From NCBI GenBank assembly GCA_963576565.1, contig CAUYVT010000053.1, positions 371,857 through 435,856 of the forward strand: a stretch of 64,000 nucleotides of DNA, written 5' to 3'. This document shows, in pieces, positions 11,777-23,361 of this stretch. Origin of the DNA: Aspidapion aeneum (Eukaryota; Arthropoda; Insecta; Coleoptera; Brentidae). The stretch's first letter is position 1. Each line of letters opens with the position of its first letter. Made by a program: the position numbers and the translations under genes. Below the pieces are notes generated by a model. The model made no database searches, had not been told where the DNA came from, and worked only from the letters and a program-made list of their open reading frames with translations.

Positions 11777-12031
11777 TTAAATATTATTATTTGATTTAAA
11801 CTTAAAAATTGGAAGTTTTTCTTCACCATCTAAATCTCCCCCTTCAGTAAGGCTTCTAGTTTTAAATGATGTGTGATACTGAGGGTATGCTTCAGCGTTG
11901 CGTGCTATTTTCTGGATATGCATTATGCGTGCTGCATGAATATCCCCAGAGGCCTTAAATTTTTTTATTTCTGTTTCTGACATATTTATTTTAGAAGGTG
12001 ATTTCGAAAGCCTTCTAAAAAACTGTGGCAT
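11777..12031 (-). CDS. Hypothetical small ORF (uncertain)
   Basis: An 84-codon frame beginning at an ATG (12029-12031) encodes a charged, helix-prone peptide (for example KINMSETEIKKFK, HAARIMHIQKIARNAEAYPQ). I do not recognise the family. The composition is more protein-like than other short frames nearby and its codons are not a simple repeat. It could be an exon or relic of a transposon protein, or chance. No splice model or homologous context supports it. Confidence 0.18.
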   Translation of the reverse strand: MPQFFRRLSKSPSKINMSETEIKKFKASGDIHAARIMHIQKIARNAEAYPQYHTSFKTRSLTEGGDLDGEEKLPIFKFKSNNNI

Positions 12032-12539
12032 ATTATCGTCCAAATTGGCGGGTAAAAAAAACTTTTAAAAAAAGTCAAAAGTGTAAATATTTGAAGTATC
12101 CCTTGAAGCACAAATAATATTTTTAAAGATAAAAAATTGACTTTTGCAAAAAATCAAAAATTTGTTGCAAGATGGTTATAAGCATAAAAACCAAAACTAA
12201 AAATGCTTTTTAATTTTAAAATCTTAAAATTTTAGTCAAAAAATATTCAGGCTGCTTGCCAGCTTGTAGGCCTAAAATTAATCGAAAAGGGTGCAAAAAA
12301 GGATTTGACGAAAGTAGATTAATATTTTCTTTACCACGTCTTATTTTCGCCAAATGAATGCAATATATAGTCGGTTTTTTTTATAATGGCGGTTTGTCAT
12401 TGGTATTTTAGCATTTAAACTAATGAAAATATGTCATGATGTAACCGCCAAAATAAAAAAAAAACAAAGCAGATCTACCTTAAACTATGTATATACGCAA
12501 TTGTAGTTGCAAAATAGGATTTCTATCTAAAAAATGTAC

Positions 12540-12740
12540 TGTATTTCCAAACTAATTCAATAAAATAAGTAATAAGTTAAGTATTGGTTTAAAAAAAACA
12601 TTTCCAAACTAGTAAGAACCTTTTATTTTGAAATTTGTATTATAGAACTTGGCTTTACTTTTATCTCAATTCTTTTTACGGAATACCATTTTCGCGTACT
12701 TGGCTTTTTTTACATGAAATGTTTTTGTTATGATATTGCC
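12540..12740. repeat. Partial copy of the 9680-10003 foldback MITE
   Basis: It contains TTTCCAAACTAG, GAAATTTGTATTATAGAAC, CTCAATTCTTTTTACGGAAT, CGCGTACTTGG and TTTACATGAAATG in the same order as the right half of the 9680 element, with no left arm. The end continues TTTTTGTTATGAT, supporting the element boundary. Confidence 0.7.
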
Positions 12741-14039
12741 TTAGTTTACTTTGGGTTGAACAAAAGAAAATGCACAAGTATAAAAATTATTTGAAGAAAA
12801 GGTGACGTTCTTAGATTTTACAGTAAGGAAGTGTTGGCGGGAAATAAGGACAAGTTAGAGATTTAACGCCTTTTTATTTTCTGGCGACATTTCGACGGTT
12901 GTTTTCCGTCTTTTTCAAGCCTTAAAATTAATGGGTTAACATGTAGATCTTAATAAATAGGCACAAATTTTTCAGACAAATACAAGCTGTCAGGTTTAGT
13001 GTTGACCATGTACATCTTGTATTTGTCCGAAAAAAACGGTGCAAGGCTCATTTTTTGTTAGCGCTAAAAACTATGATTATTTTGGTCCCAATTGATTTTT
13101 TCTCCAGCTTTTTTGTTTCTGATGTCCTTCTTTTACACTAAAAACATATGGTCACCCCGAGGGTCACCCTAAGATTATTAAACTTTGTCCATCTTTATAT
13201 ATAATATATCAAAATTCACACATAACTCTCTTTTTAAGAAAATGTCTGAAATTTGAGTAAAAAAAATATTGTCACCCTATAGCTATAATAATAATATTAT
13301 GAACTTAAGGTTAAATGCCCAGTGATTGATACCTTGCCAATGATTGATATTTGTCCCCAAAAAAAGTCTTCTGTAAGCCTTAAATTGTATTTAAGGGTGT
13401 CAACTAGTAAGTCAGAGTTCCTACATGTTGAGCTACATGGTAACCCTGTATAAAATTTTGTTATCATATGGCTTTTCCCTCCAGAAATATTTAGTTTATC
13501 TTCTAATGTTGACCTGTAGATGAACCTTTTCTCTAAAGGTTTCTTAAAAATACATTTAGGGAAGTGCATTTTTTAAACCATATAACTTTTTATTTTATGA
13601 AGATATTATAGTGATTTTTACACAGGAAAAAATGGAAAGGATTGAAAAATACTGTTTTTGCATTTCTATCTAACTTTATTTTATATAACCTAAAAAATTG
13701 TATATATTAATTACTGGATATATAAAATATACATTTTTCAATTATTGGTACCCCTATACCTAATCATCTATTATAACAATATGAGACCAAATTAAATTTT
13801 CTGAACCAGTTGACATTTTTGAAATATATTTTTTATTTTTCAAGTATGCCTTAATATCAAATTTTTAAGTTTTAATTTGTTCTAAATATATTGAAATATT
13901 TAAACAGTGTTTTTTTAATAACTTATTATTGATAGTATAAGATAGTTAGTAGTTATCAATTACTGAGATATCAATAACTCAAATTTCACATAATTTCCCT
14001 CTCAATAACTGTGAAAAAACTTAAAATTTTCTATTTTTT
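12741..14039. other. AT-rich intergenic DNA
   Basis: No gene recognised. A small inverted repeat lies at about 12972-13036 (TTTTTCAGACAAATACAAG facing CTTGTATTTGTCCGAAAAAA). Confidence 0.5.
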
Positions 14040-14340
14040 GGCTCTGCTACAGAATAGAACCTTACAAAATGGCACTGCTACAAAATAGCAGTGCTACAAA
14101 ATAGCAGGCATCAAAATAGCATTAACAAAATAGTGCTGCTACAAAATAATGTGCATCAAAATGACACTGCATCAAAATGGTGCTGGTATAAAATAGTGTT
14201 GCTATAAAATAGAGCTGCTGCCAAATAGTGCACATCAAAACAGTGCTGCTACAAAATAGCCCCTTACAAAATAGCTCTGGTACCAAATAGCGCGCATCAA
14301 AATGGCGCTGCCTTAAAATAGTGCTGTTAAAAAACAAAAA
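14040..14340. repeat. Minisatellite of CTACAAAATAGCNCTG units
   Basis: About 17 imperfect units of 16-18 bases. Units of the type GCTACAAAATAGC alternate with variants such as GCATCAAAATGGC. The array is continuous and has no longer frame of interest. Confidence 0.8.
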
Positions 14341-14436
14341 TCCCAGGATTTTATAGTGCGCGAAAACAAACGGAACTGGAATCCTAGAGGTTGTGAAACC
14401 AAACCGAACCAAACTGAAGGTTCGGTTCAGTTCTGT

Positions 14437-14746
14437 TTATATAAACCTAGCCAGCCCACACATTAAAAAAAAAAAAGCTTAAAAACTTGGTAAATGGAAT
14501 TTTCTTTTTAGAAAACAGGAGCACATAAAAACACTTAATTTTCGTATATAAATATTATAAAAATATTTATTATTTCTGTATGAGCTTGCTAGCTTTATGT
14601 AAAGCTAGCACGCCAATTATTTTTTTAAATTTCTGTGGAAACCACAGGAGCCCAAAAATTTTAAAAAGTGGACGAAAATAGCACATAATTCTGGAATACA
14701 TTTTTAAAATTTTTATTGAGGTGGGCTGGCTAGGTTTATGGAGGTT
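14437..14746. mobile_element. Small inverted-repeat element (~310 bp)
   Basis: ATAAACCTAGCCAGCCCAC at the left is matched by GTGGGCTGGCTAGGTTTAT at the right. Inside, AGCACATAA also occurs on both sides, and a short hairpin (GCTAGCTTTATGTAAAGCTAGC) lies near the middle. No coding sequence. Confidence 0.55.
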
Positions 14747-15340
14747 TTGTAAACCAGTCCTTTCCTTTAACTACTTACTTATGTAGCTAGGTAAAAATTA
14801 AAATTTCAACATAACTTACCGTTTATATCCTCCTTCCAATGAAATCAGATTAGTATAGCTAGCAGTGCCTTCCTATAGGTATACAAAAACAAAAACTGAA
14901 GGAAACTATAAATTATACTTAAAAATCTTTTTGACAATAGGCAGTAGGCACACACCTAATTTAAAGAAAGCTTCATATTAATACGCGTAATTTTGGGGAA
15001 TTTATATTTAACTGACCAAGAATTTACTGACCAACGAATTTTCGGTGTAAGGCCGCCGGCCGCCTTGTTCGTAGAAAAAACAAATGTTAACTTACTAGCT
15101 GTTACTAGTTCTAAACAGCTGCAGTGAGCTATCAGTCAGCTACAACTCAGTTTTGTACCAAAAATCACCTTCCACCAGCTTCTACACCAAAAAAACAACT
15201 CCTACCACTTTCCCCTAGCTTCTGTTGCCAAAAAGGCAACTACTTCCACCTTCCCCTAACTTCTACCACTAAAAAATTAACTACTACCACCTCTCCCCAG
15301 ATTACACCACCAAAAAAACAACTACCACCCTTTCTCCTAG

Positions 15341-15600
15341 CAGTGGCGGATCCAGGGGGGGGGCACTAGGGGCACTTGTCCCCCCGAGAATTTTTTGAAT
15401 ATACAAAGTAGTGTTTTTGCTAATGAAAATTCAAAATTTTTGCCTACGGCGCATGAAAGTGTCTATTGTTATTATCATCGAAATTACAACCTCTGACTAA
15501 TTCAATAAAATGCTGCTTAAAAAAATATATACCGTTTTTTACCAACAGAAAATGTCACCTAAAGTGCCCCCCCCGAGAAGCACCTCTGGATCCGCCCTTG
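15341..15600. mobile_element. hAT-type MITE with perfect 8-bp target duplication
   Basis: The element starts CAGTGGCGGATCCAGG and ends CTCTGGATCCGCCCTTG, an imperfect inverted repeat. It is flanked on both sides by exactly TCTCCTAG (15333-15340 and 15601-15608). CAG-beginning ends with 8-bp duplications are the hAT pattern. It is 260 bp and non-coding. It interrupts a minisatellite unit, so its boundaries are unambiguous. Confidence 0.85.
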
Positions 15601-16030
15601 TCTCCTAGCTTGTATGCCAACAAAAAACCAACTACTACCACGTTGCTCAAGATTCTACTACTCAAAAATCAACTATTACCACATTCCCCTAGCTTGTACC
15701 GCCAAAAAACCTATTACTACCACCTCCCCCCACTTTCACTGAGCTTGTACCGTCAAACTATATCTAAAAACTACAGCTAATTTTATGTTTAAAAGTAAAA
15801 AATACAAAAAATAATTAGTACATAATATAAACACTAGATCTATAACCAATCAACAAATTGCTATTCCTAGAGACAAACATAAAAAATCTAAAGAATAAAA
15901 AAACAAACATTATAAAAATTACCGAATTGATCATATATAGCTATGAAGAACCACGTTATTTCGATGTGATTTTAACGTGGTTTTAAAAATAACATTAAAA
16001 AGCGATCTAATAAACTTAAAAAGATGTGTG

Positions 16031-16986
16031 CCCACATAGCACAATCCAGTGTTTAACACGTAAAAAAGGCATGAGAAAAAAAAAACGTTGATTTTAAAAG
16101 CTGCTAGAAAAAAACGTTTATTTCATATATGAAAACCAGCTTAATAAGTCACTCATTAACGTTATAAAAAATAACGTTGCTAAAAACTGCGTTGTAATAA
16201 CGCCATTATAAAATTAAATCAACAATGTTTTTACGTTAGTTTCAAGTGATTTTTACATCAAAATCACATTAAATTCACGCCTTTTCTACACGAATTTTAA
16301 AACGCGACTTGCATGGCTTTTCTACTGAATATTTTTGAGATTTTACTAGCAGCAGCGCCACCTATTGTTGGGATTTTTCACTTTGACGAAATCTATCAGG
16401 CAGTGCTTTCCTTCACGATCACGACGCATATGTAATTAACTTGATAAAGTCACATTAATATTCTGTGTAAGTGTTTACTTTTAAAAAAATCTTGTTTAGC
16501 TTTTAAAACAAACATAATGTATATTAGATAAATTGATATTTTGTCTTGCCTTGAGCGCCATCTTTAAAATTGTCTTGAAGTGTTGTAGTCTTAAACTAGT
16601 GAACTTTTATTACTTCATTTCGCGTCTCTTTTAAGTTAAAAAAATATTATTAAAAAAACGTGACCAAAAAAGACGCAGAAAGTTAGTACATTTTAGAAGT
16701 CTTAATCTAGGGCCGTTTAAGAACATGTTGTGGAGGATTTTTCAAGTGTAAATTTGGTACATGAAAATAACGAGGGTAAAAAACACGTTATATACACAGC
16801 ACCAGAAACTTCAGCAAAAAGTGGATTTTTATAGCTTGATTTCTCCTTTTTTTTTAAGTTATCTTGAAGCATCTAGATTTAACAAAATAAAGATTACATG
16901 GTATGAGGTTGTTTTCAAGTAAAAAAAAACTTTGTTATTTTATTTCACGTTAATTTAAGGTTGATGTGATTGTTGTGCTATGTGGG
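16031..16986. mobile_element. MITE with CCCACATAGCACAA ends
   Basis: Terminal inverted repeats CCCACATAGCACAAtc and gaTTGTGCTATGTGGG (right-end reading) bound 956 bp. The flanks TGTG (16027-16030 and 16987-16990) look like a 4-bp target duplication. The inside is non-coding and contains repeated AACGTTATTTT-like words. Confidence 0.65.
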
Positions 16987-17489
16987 TGTGTTTAACGTTG
17001 TTTTGATTTGTGGGTAGAAGCTACGGGAATGTGGTAGTAGTTGATTTTGGTGTGGAAGAACCAAGGGGAAAGTAGTAGTAATTGATTTTTTAGTGGTATA
17101 AGCTGGGAAAGGTGGTAGGAATTGGTTTTTTGATGGTAGAATCTAGAGGGAGGTGGTGGTAGTTGATTTTTCAGTGGTAGGTGCTAGGGGAAGGTGGTAG
17201 TGGCTTTGATTTATGAGTTAGGATTTGTTTCGACATCAAACAATAATTCGCTCTGCAGCCGTTTCCTTCAAAGTTTGTGAAGGGACTGATCCCGGGAAAT
17301 CAAACTAACTTTTTCTCCCGGGAATGAAAATGTCGTATTCTTGAACGCTTGCAGCTGTTTGTGAGTGCAAGATTTAGTTTACCTATCCATTAAGCGTATT
17401 TTCCGCGCGGATTTTTTTTAAGCGCGGAAAATCCGCTGTCCACGTTCAATGCGCGTATCGTTCAGGGGGGGGGGATATTGCAATATTAA

Positions 17490-17835
17490 AAAACTGTTAC
17501 TAGAAAATGGAAAAATATTGTGCTGATGGCAAAAAGTTTAGAAAAATATAAAAAAATCAGAAAAAAATCGCAGCAAAGAAAAAAAATTCTACTTAGAGGT
17601 GACAAAAAAAATTTAGAAAAAAATTTTGTAAATATTTAGTAGGTACTTCTTGGAAAAATCGTACTACAGAAGAAAATTTTTGTAAAACTTAAAAAGCAAC
17701 TAAAAACTTTTAAAAAAATTGTGCCAGACAAAAAGTTTGGAAAAACAATAAAAATAAAAGCGAAACTTTCAGAAAAATTAGTATATCTGAAAAAATTACA
17801 CCACAGAAAATGTTTAGAAAAAAAAGTCATTTAAA
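17490..17835. repeat. A-rich degenerate minisatellite
   Basis: Recurring words GGAAAAA, AGAAAAATT, AAAAAGTTT and TGTGCCAGA/TGTGCTGAT at roughly 20-40-base spacing form a degenerate array. It is low complexity with no gene. Confidence 0.5.
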
Positions 17836-18029
17836 GCAAAAAAGGGTCGTATTTTGTATGTATATTTTGTATCAAATACAAAAGTTTTGGTCCACGAATT
17901 TTCAAGTCATTTTAATCTAAAAGTATAGACTTTGGTATAAAACATTTATTTAAAAATATATTTATTTAAGAAAAGTGTACAATTATACTTGTAAAACAAA
18001 GCAATTACCAAAAAGCCTAAACAAAGCCT

Positions 18030-18400
18030 CGGAGCAATGCATGGAAACTCTCGAAGACGAAAAAAGCAAAGACAAAGGACTATGAATATAGCTACATGGA
18101 ACGTACAGGGAGTGAATCAAAAGTTGGACATTATTGCAACTGAAGTGCAGAATTGTAAGATCGATATTATTGCACTCACAGAGACAAAAAAAGAAAGGAA
18201 CAATTACGAATAGTGTCGGCAATTTTGTCCATATATTCACTGGAGTCCCAAAAGAAAGCAGAGCAGCCAGAGGGGTATCCTTGTTAATAAAGAAATTAGA
18301 ATACAAAAAGCTATCAAGATACACGATAACGGTTCTTCTGTTGCTAAGTTTACTGTACTTTGCTGATGACTTGGTTCTTAAAATAATTATTGTGTCTTTT
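18030..18400 (+). pseudogene. RTE-type LINE relic: endonuclease start joined to RT active-site fragment
   Basis: A frame from 18082 reads MNIATWNVQGVNQKLDIIA and IDIIALTETKK, the N-terminus of an APE-type LINE endonuclease. After a 1-base slip in an A-run near 18186-18197 it continues GNFVHIFTGVPKESRAARG, characteristic of RTE-clade elements. The text then jumps within about 50 codons to YFADDLVL (about 18355-18380), the RT catalytic box. More than 400 residues that normally separate these motifs are missing, so this is an internally deleted relic. Confidence 0.7.
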
Positions 18401-18857
18401 TCCATAAATTATTGCCTACTTATAAACGAAGCATTCAGCTTTCTAGATTTCTTCAGGATGTAAATCAAATACCTCTTCGGTGAAATTTTCATTTTCGGTA
18501 CTCTGAAGGCTGCTTTCTTCGGTGGCCTTTTTAATGTCCATCTCAAAGTAGCAATAGGCTTTAATCTTTGGTCCATGTTTGTTCCATCTTAAAGAAATTT
18601 AGTTCGAACTTTTTCTTGACTAAACCTATTTAGTTTGTTATGAAATAAATATTATTTTGTCCACATTTTTTCTATTTGTTAGCGTCTGACTGACTTTTGT
18701 TTAATATCATGCTATAGCATCGCGTTCATAGCCAACCAAATAAACGACAACTATCACTGCCCAGTGTATTATTAAATACCGGAAGTTGTCTTGCTAACCC
18801 TAGAGTACCGGTTAGTGGTTTAGTATTTATTTATTTTATGATTATTATTATTTTTAG

Positions 18858-19558
18858 TATACTGGGTGTCATAACTGAGGGGCCATAATGCAGCAGGGGA
18901 TACAGGAGGTTATTTCCGAGAAAGAAGTCTATATAACATGGGGGCAACACACATCTGTTTTTAGGATATAGGATTTTTAAAGTTAGAAGAGTGAGGGAAA
19001 AGGGTTTTACAAAACAAGGAAAATCTGTCACAGTGAATACTCAGCTAATTGTGATTCAAAAATGTGGTATTCATTTTTTTGATAAAATTACAAGTTGCGG
19101 AGATACCGGCTGTCAAAATAACCACCAAAAATTTATAAAAAATAATAAATAAAAAAAAATAATTTTTGCTTACTTATTCTTTTAAAAAATATCAATATTA
19201 TTTTATTATTATGTCCCGCTAGAGACTTGTTATTATCAACAAAAAATATAAAAAAAAACATTGCGTAATATGACATTTATAAAAGTTTATACCAAAAAAT
19301 AGTTTTCTGTAAAAAAAATTGACCTACTAATTTTTTCCAAAATAATATTTATTTCATTTTATTGCTCTTGTTCTAGTACACGACTTTACCCAACTTCATA
19401 TTTTTACTGAGTTTTTCTGAAAAGTTATCATCAAAAAAAAAAAATTGCCAACTTTGATGCTCTGTATCTCGACAAAGAAAGAGGAAATTTTTTGTCAGAC
19501 ATGACCTCCTCTATCACCTGTTGGCCTATGGCCCCTAAGTTATGGGACACCCTGTATA
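18858..19558. mobile_element. TIR element (701 bp) with TATACNGGGTGTC ends
   Basis: The left end TATACTGGGTGTCATAACTG is the inverted repeat of the right end (read inward TATACAGGGTGTCCCATAAC). The similarity continues through GGGGCCATA, AGGAGGTYAT and a CTTTCTTTGTCGAGATAC-like zone. The middle is AT-rich and non-coding. It belongs to the group of elements in this window capped by TACAGGGTG. Confidence 0.7.
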
Positions 19559-19699
19559 AACCTTGGCATTAAAATCCCTTTTGGTTACTTAGCAAATTAT
19601 AGATGTCCTTTCCGTCGGGCTTGAAAATTCTCGCCGCGGGATTAAAAGTAAACACTGTAGTGTCCAGGTTTATACTATGCCTACAATTATTTTATTACG

Positions 19700-19895
19700 G
19701 TGTAAAAGGTTGAAAGTACAAAAGGTCGAAAATATCAGGGAAAAAAAGCCGAAAATACAAAAGATCGAAAGTACAAAAGGTCGAAAAACAAAAAGCCGAA
19801 ACTACAAGAGGTCGAAAACACAAAAGCTCAAAAGTTCAAAATGACAAAAATACAAAAGCCCGAAAATACAAAAGGTCAAAAAACAAGAGATAGGT
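19700..19895. repeat. Minisatellite of GTCGAAAATACAAAAG units
   Basis: About 11 imperfect 16-17-base units alternate GGTCGAAA and GCCGAAA with ATACAAAA. It is non-coding. Confidence 0.8.
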
Positions 19896-20700
19896 ACTCT
19901 TAAAATTCCGAGGTTAATTTACAAAATTGTCCAAACATTGCGTTTAGGTACTCTAATTATTCCGAGGTAAGTTGAAGAGTCGTCCATGGAAATTCTGATG
20001 CAGGTCACGTGGGTTGCCGCTACCCATGGAGACGCCAGGCTTCCAGGATGCAGTGACCCTACACTTGGGCGGCATTTAAGCGCGACTTTAATAATAGAGT
20101 AAGGTTATTGTGTAATTAAAAATTATAAAAAAATTGAATTTCTGTTTAGTAATAAAAACTATTAATAATGAATTTTGAGTCACAGCGGCAAACGCTCCTG
20201 AATACGCGCGTCTTTGGTCCCTTACTGACTACTTGCTTTCCATAAGTTCATCCTTTTTATACGCGTTTTAGAAAGGATAAACGTTCGATGTCGAGCACCG
20301 TGTACATATACCTAAATAGAGCTTTACCTAAAAATTCTAGCTTTAGTTTGGCAAACAAAAACAAATCACTTTGACAGTATAGGGCTGTCTAACAAAACAT
20401 ATGATCAAATCCAAGATGTCTTCCATTGGACAAACAAACCGATTTCCCATAAGCCAAATGTTAACAAAAACGTAAATTTTACGAAAACGACAAGAGCTTT
20501 AGTTTCAAAACTTATTCAGTTTTAAGAACGGATCCTTGCATATGGAAAAAATGCGTTTTTCTTAAATATATTGAACTAAAGCGAGTAAATCTGAAATAAA
20601 AGGGACCATGTTTTCTTCAAAAAAGTAGGTTATGTTTTTGTTTATTTTGGTTTTTTTTTAACTTTTTTTCTAGTTTTTTTTTACTTATTTTAAATTATTA

Positions 20701-20914
20701 CATAGGCGCACCAAGAAGGCGGGGGGGGGCTCGAGGCCCGGACCCCCCCCCCCCCAAACCACATATTTTTTTAGATGTTTTTTATATATATTTCATGAAT
20801 AAACAGAAAAAATAGCATAAGGTACGACATCATGAGACCTCTGGGGGCCCCCAATGGTATCCTGCCCCCAAAGGTTTCGAGTCTCCCCAAGACATATTTC
20901 TGGGTGCACCACTG
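20701..20914. mobile_element. Short hAT-like MITE
   Basis: The left end CATAGGCGCACCAAGAAG faces the right end CTGGGTGCACCACTG. The flanks are aattatta and (g)attatta, an 8-bp duplication with one mismatch depending on the exact right boundary. A G-run facing a C-run lies just inside the left end. It is non-coding. Confidence 0.5.
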
Positions 20915-21356
20915 ATTATTATGCCAAGTTTTTTTGCTGTTGTGAATTGCGGCAGCAGAGGAGGTCATGAGAACGTTAGTTTTCATTGAATATGAAGTTT
21001 TTTGACCAATGAATCAATGAACTATCAGCCCAAGGTAGAGGAAAGTGGATCAGTAGTTCTATTTGAAGAGCTTACTTCAAGGCTCACTTAACAGAGAAGA
21101 AATTGAAATAGACTAAACTTTTCTCTAAACATTTCTCATCAGATTCGGGTTTTCTATTAGGAACTTTTGTTGTACTTGACTAAACCTTTTGCTAAGTAAT
21201 AGGCCTTCTATAGTGTTAAACTGTGAAAAATATTTCACTATGATTTTTAAGTTTAGACAAAGTTTAATTGTGTTAACCCTCCAGTGGTGACATCAAAGAG
21301 AGGCACAACTTATAGATACCTAGTTCATTTAAATCAGGATGATTTTTTAAGGTCAA

Positions 21357-22488
21357 CCCAGCAAACATTGACCTGCTAGTGCTTTACTAATATTGTATTT
21401 AAACTGCTGGCAACTGCTGGCATCGGCAACAATATGCATATTATTATTATTTTTGTATTGCCTAATTTGCATATTGTTTAAAAGTACAAAAAACGCAACA
21501 TTTTATTACTTTACTTTTAATACAACGAAAAGTTATACTTTATTTTTAAAGAAGGACAAGTGCAGCCAGGGTTAATGGCAAAAGAATACTTTAAAAGTAT
21601 ATTTACGCAGTTGCTTTTAAAGGACTTTATTTTAGTACTAAACAATTAAATATTTTACTGTGAAAATAAAATACTCCAAAAAAAAAACATTTTAATAACA
21701 TTTTGAAGAAGGTACTCTTAAAGTACATTTAATTTATTATTAATAGTTTAAAAGTTTTACTGCAAAATTAATATAACAGTAAAAAAACATTTTAAAACTA
21801 TTTTTAAACAGTTGCTTTTAAAGCACTTTATTTTAGTACAAAAATTATAAAATATTTTACTGTAAAAATAAAATATTTACAAAAAAACTGACAAGTTGAT
21901 GTTTGCCGTTCTTGCCACTAGATGGCAAACACTACTCAACATTTTACTGGTAGACTAAGGAATGTCAAGCTTAAGAATGTGAATGATTTTATTTATTTTT
22001 AAATTGATGTGGAATGTTCCATGATCTTTGGAAATATCCTCATCTGATATGCAAAGGAAAATATTAAAGATCCTTATATTTAGTGATCAATTAATTTTTC
22101 TTTTTGTAAATATGAGATGTGAGTGACGTAATGTCCTTACAATATTTACAATAAAAGTAGTTTCTTTGTACTGCTAAAAAAAATAATAAAATACAATGCT
22201 AAAAGTACAGGTTTTTTAAAAAAATTTATAAAAATTGAGTTTTTTTGTATTTACTAAAAATACGAAGAAAATACATTGCTTGAAAAGTACATGCTTTTTT
22301 GTACAATGAAGTTTAAAAAAATGCATTACTTTAAAAGTACAGTGTTTTTTGTACCAAAATCTATACATGCTGGCCTAATGCAGGCCGTTGTTCCAAATCA
22401 ATACAAAATAAGTACTTTCTACTTAGTACTTTGCCGTTATCGGCAGCAGTGATAACCAGTACTTTTTTTGTAATCCATGTTTGCTGGG
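21357..22488. mobile_element. MITE with CCCAGCAAACAT ends
   Basis: The ends CCCAGCAAACATTGAC and CCATGTTTGCTGGG are inverted repeats of 12 bases. The 1.1-kb interior contains about three diverged ~110-150-bp repeats built around TTGCTTTTAAAG, ACTTTATTTTAGTAC and AAATATTTTACTG (about 21585-21900), then several AAAAGTACA words to 22340. It has no coding capacity. The target duplication is unclear. Confidence 0.6.
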
Positions 22489-23361
22489 AAAATACTTGGC
22501 ATTCCATCAAAACTAACATTTTCAAGATCTCCCCAGCTGCCACAGTTCATAACAGCACAGAAACTAATAATAATGATTCAAACTTAGTAAAAACTTGAAA
22601 AAAAAGTTTAAAAAAACAAAAGTAAATAAAAACATAACCTGACTTTTTCAACAAAACATGGTACATTTTATTTAGAGATGTACTGGCTTTAGTTGATTTT
22701 TTTTTAAGAAAAACGCATTTTTCCCATGTGTACAAAGGGTCAATACTTAAAACAGCATCTTTGTTGTAAATTAAATCGTTTCACTTTTTTTTTAAATTAC
22801 GTTTTTGTTAACATTGCGGCTTATGGGAAAACGCTTTGTTTGTCCTCAACCATCTTGGATCGAAAAACAGCTGATCGTGACAGTTCGTTAGACAAGCTAA
22901 TAAAGAAAAAGAAAAAAGCGAAGTTAGAAACTTTCACAGGAATTTGTTTTCTTCCGGGGTACGTTCAGATACCTACCCGTCGGATGTAGTCGGGCGCGCT
23001 CAAGTCCGTTCAGATTACATACTGGGTGAAAGTTACTCTCGTTCATATTGGCCGAAAATAACGTCGGGCGAATCGCCTTTTACACCCTTCTCTATGAGGT
23101 GGGTGACAAACGCTCGACTTGCGCAGTAGGTATATAAATGAACCCAATTTTTTTATTTTTTGTTTTATATTTTCGAAAACATATTATATAAAAGTGGCAT
23201 TTTCCATAAATAAATAATCAAATTTTACTTTTTCTTGAAGACAAAAAACACTTGTTTGACTTTTGACAGGTGAGTTCTAAGTTTCTTTAGAAGGGTTAAG
23301 TCCCATTTATAAACTCGAGACCATTCAACATGGTTAACTCTAACAAGACAATTTGTTATAG
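22489..23361. other. Intergenic DNA with a dispersed GC-richer repeat
   Basis: No gene recognised. The stretch 22955-23110 (GGGGTACGTTCAGAT, GTCGGGCGAATCGCC) shares words, in opposite orientation, with 41160-41310 near AMPKalpha exon 1, so both are probably copies of one repeat. Confidence 0.4.

Larger units (their letters stand above)
15130..17220. mobile_element. Foldback element with minisatellite arms
   Basis: The left arm (about 15163-15340 and 15601-15780) is built from ~45-base units of the type ACTACCACCTTCCCCTAGC plus TTCTACCACCAAAAAA. The right arm (about 17005-17215) is the reverse complement (GTGGTAGTAGTTGATTTT plus AAGCTAGGGGAA-like units). A hAT-type MITE (15341-15600) has split the left arm, and the MITE at 16031-16986 fills most of the loop. 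This minisatellite-arm layout is typical of foldback elements. No transposase is present. Confidence 0.65.
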
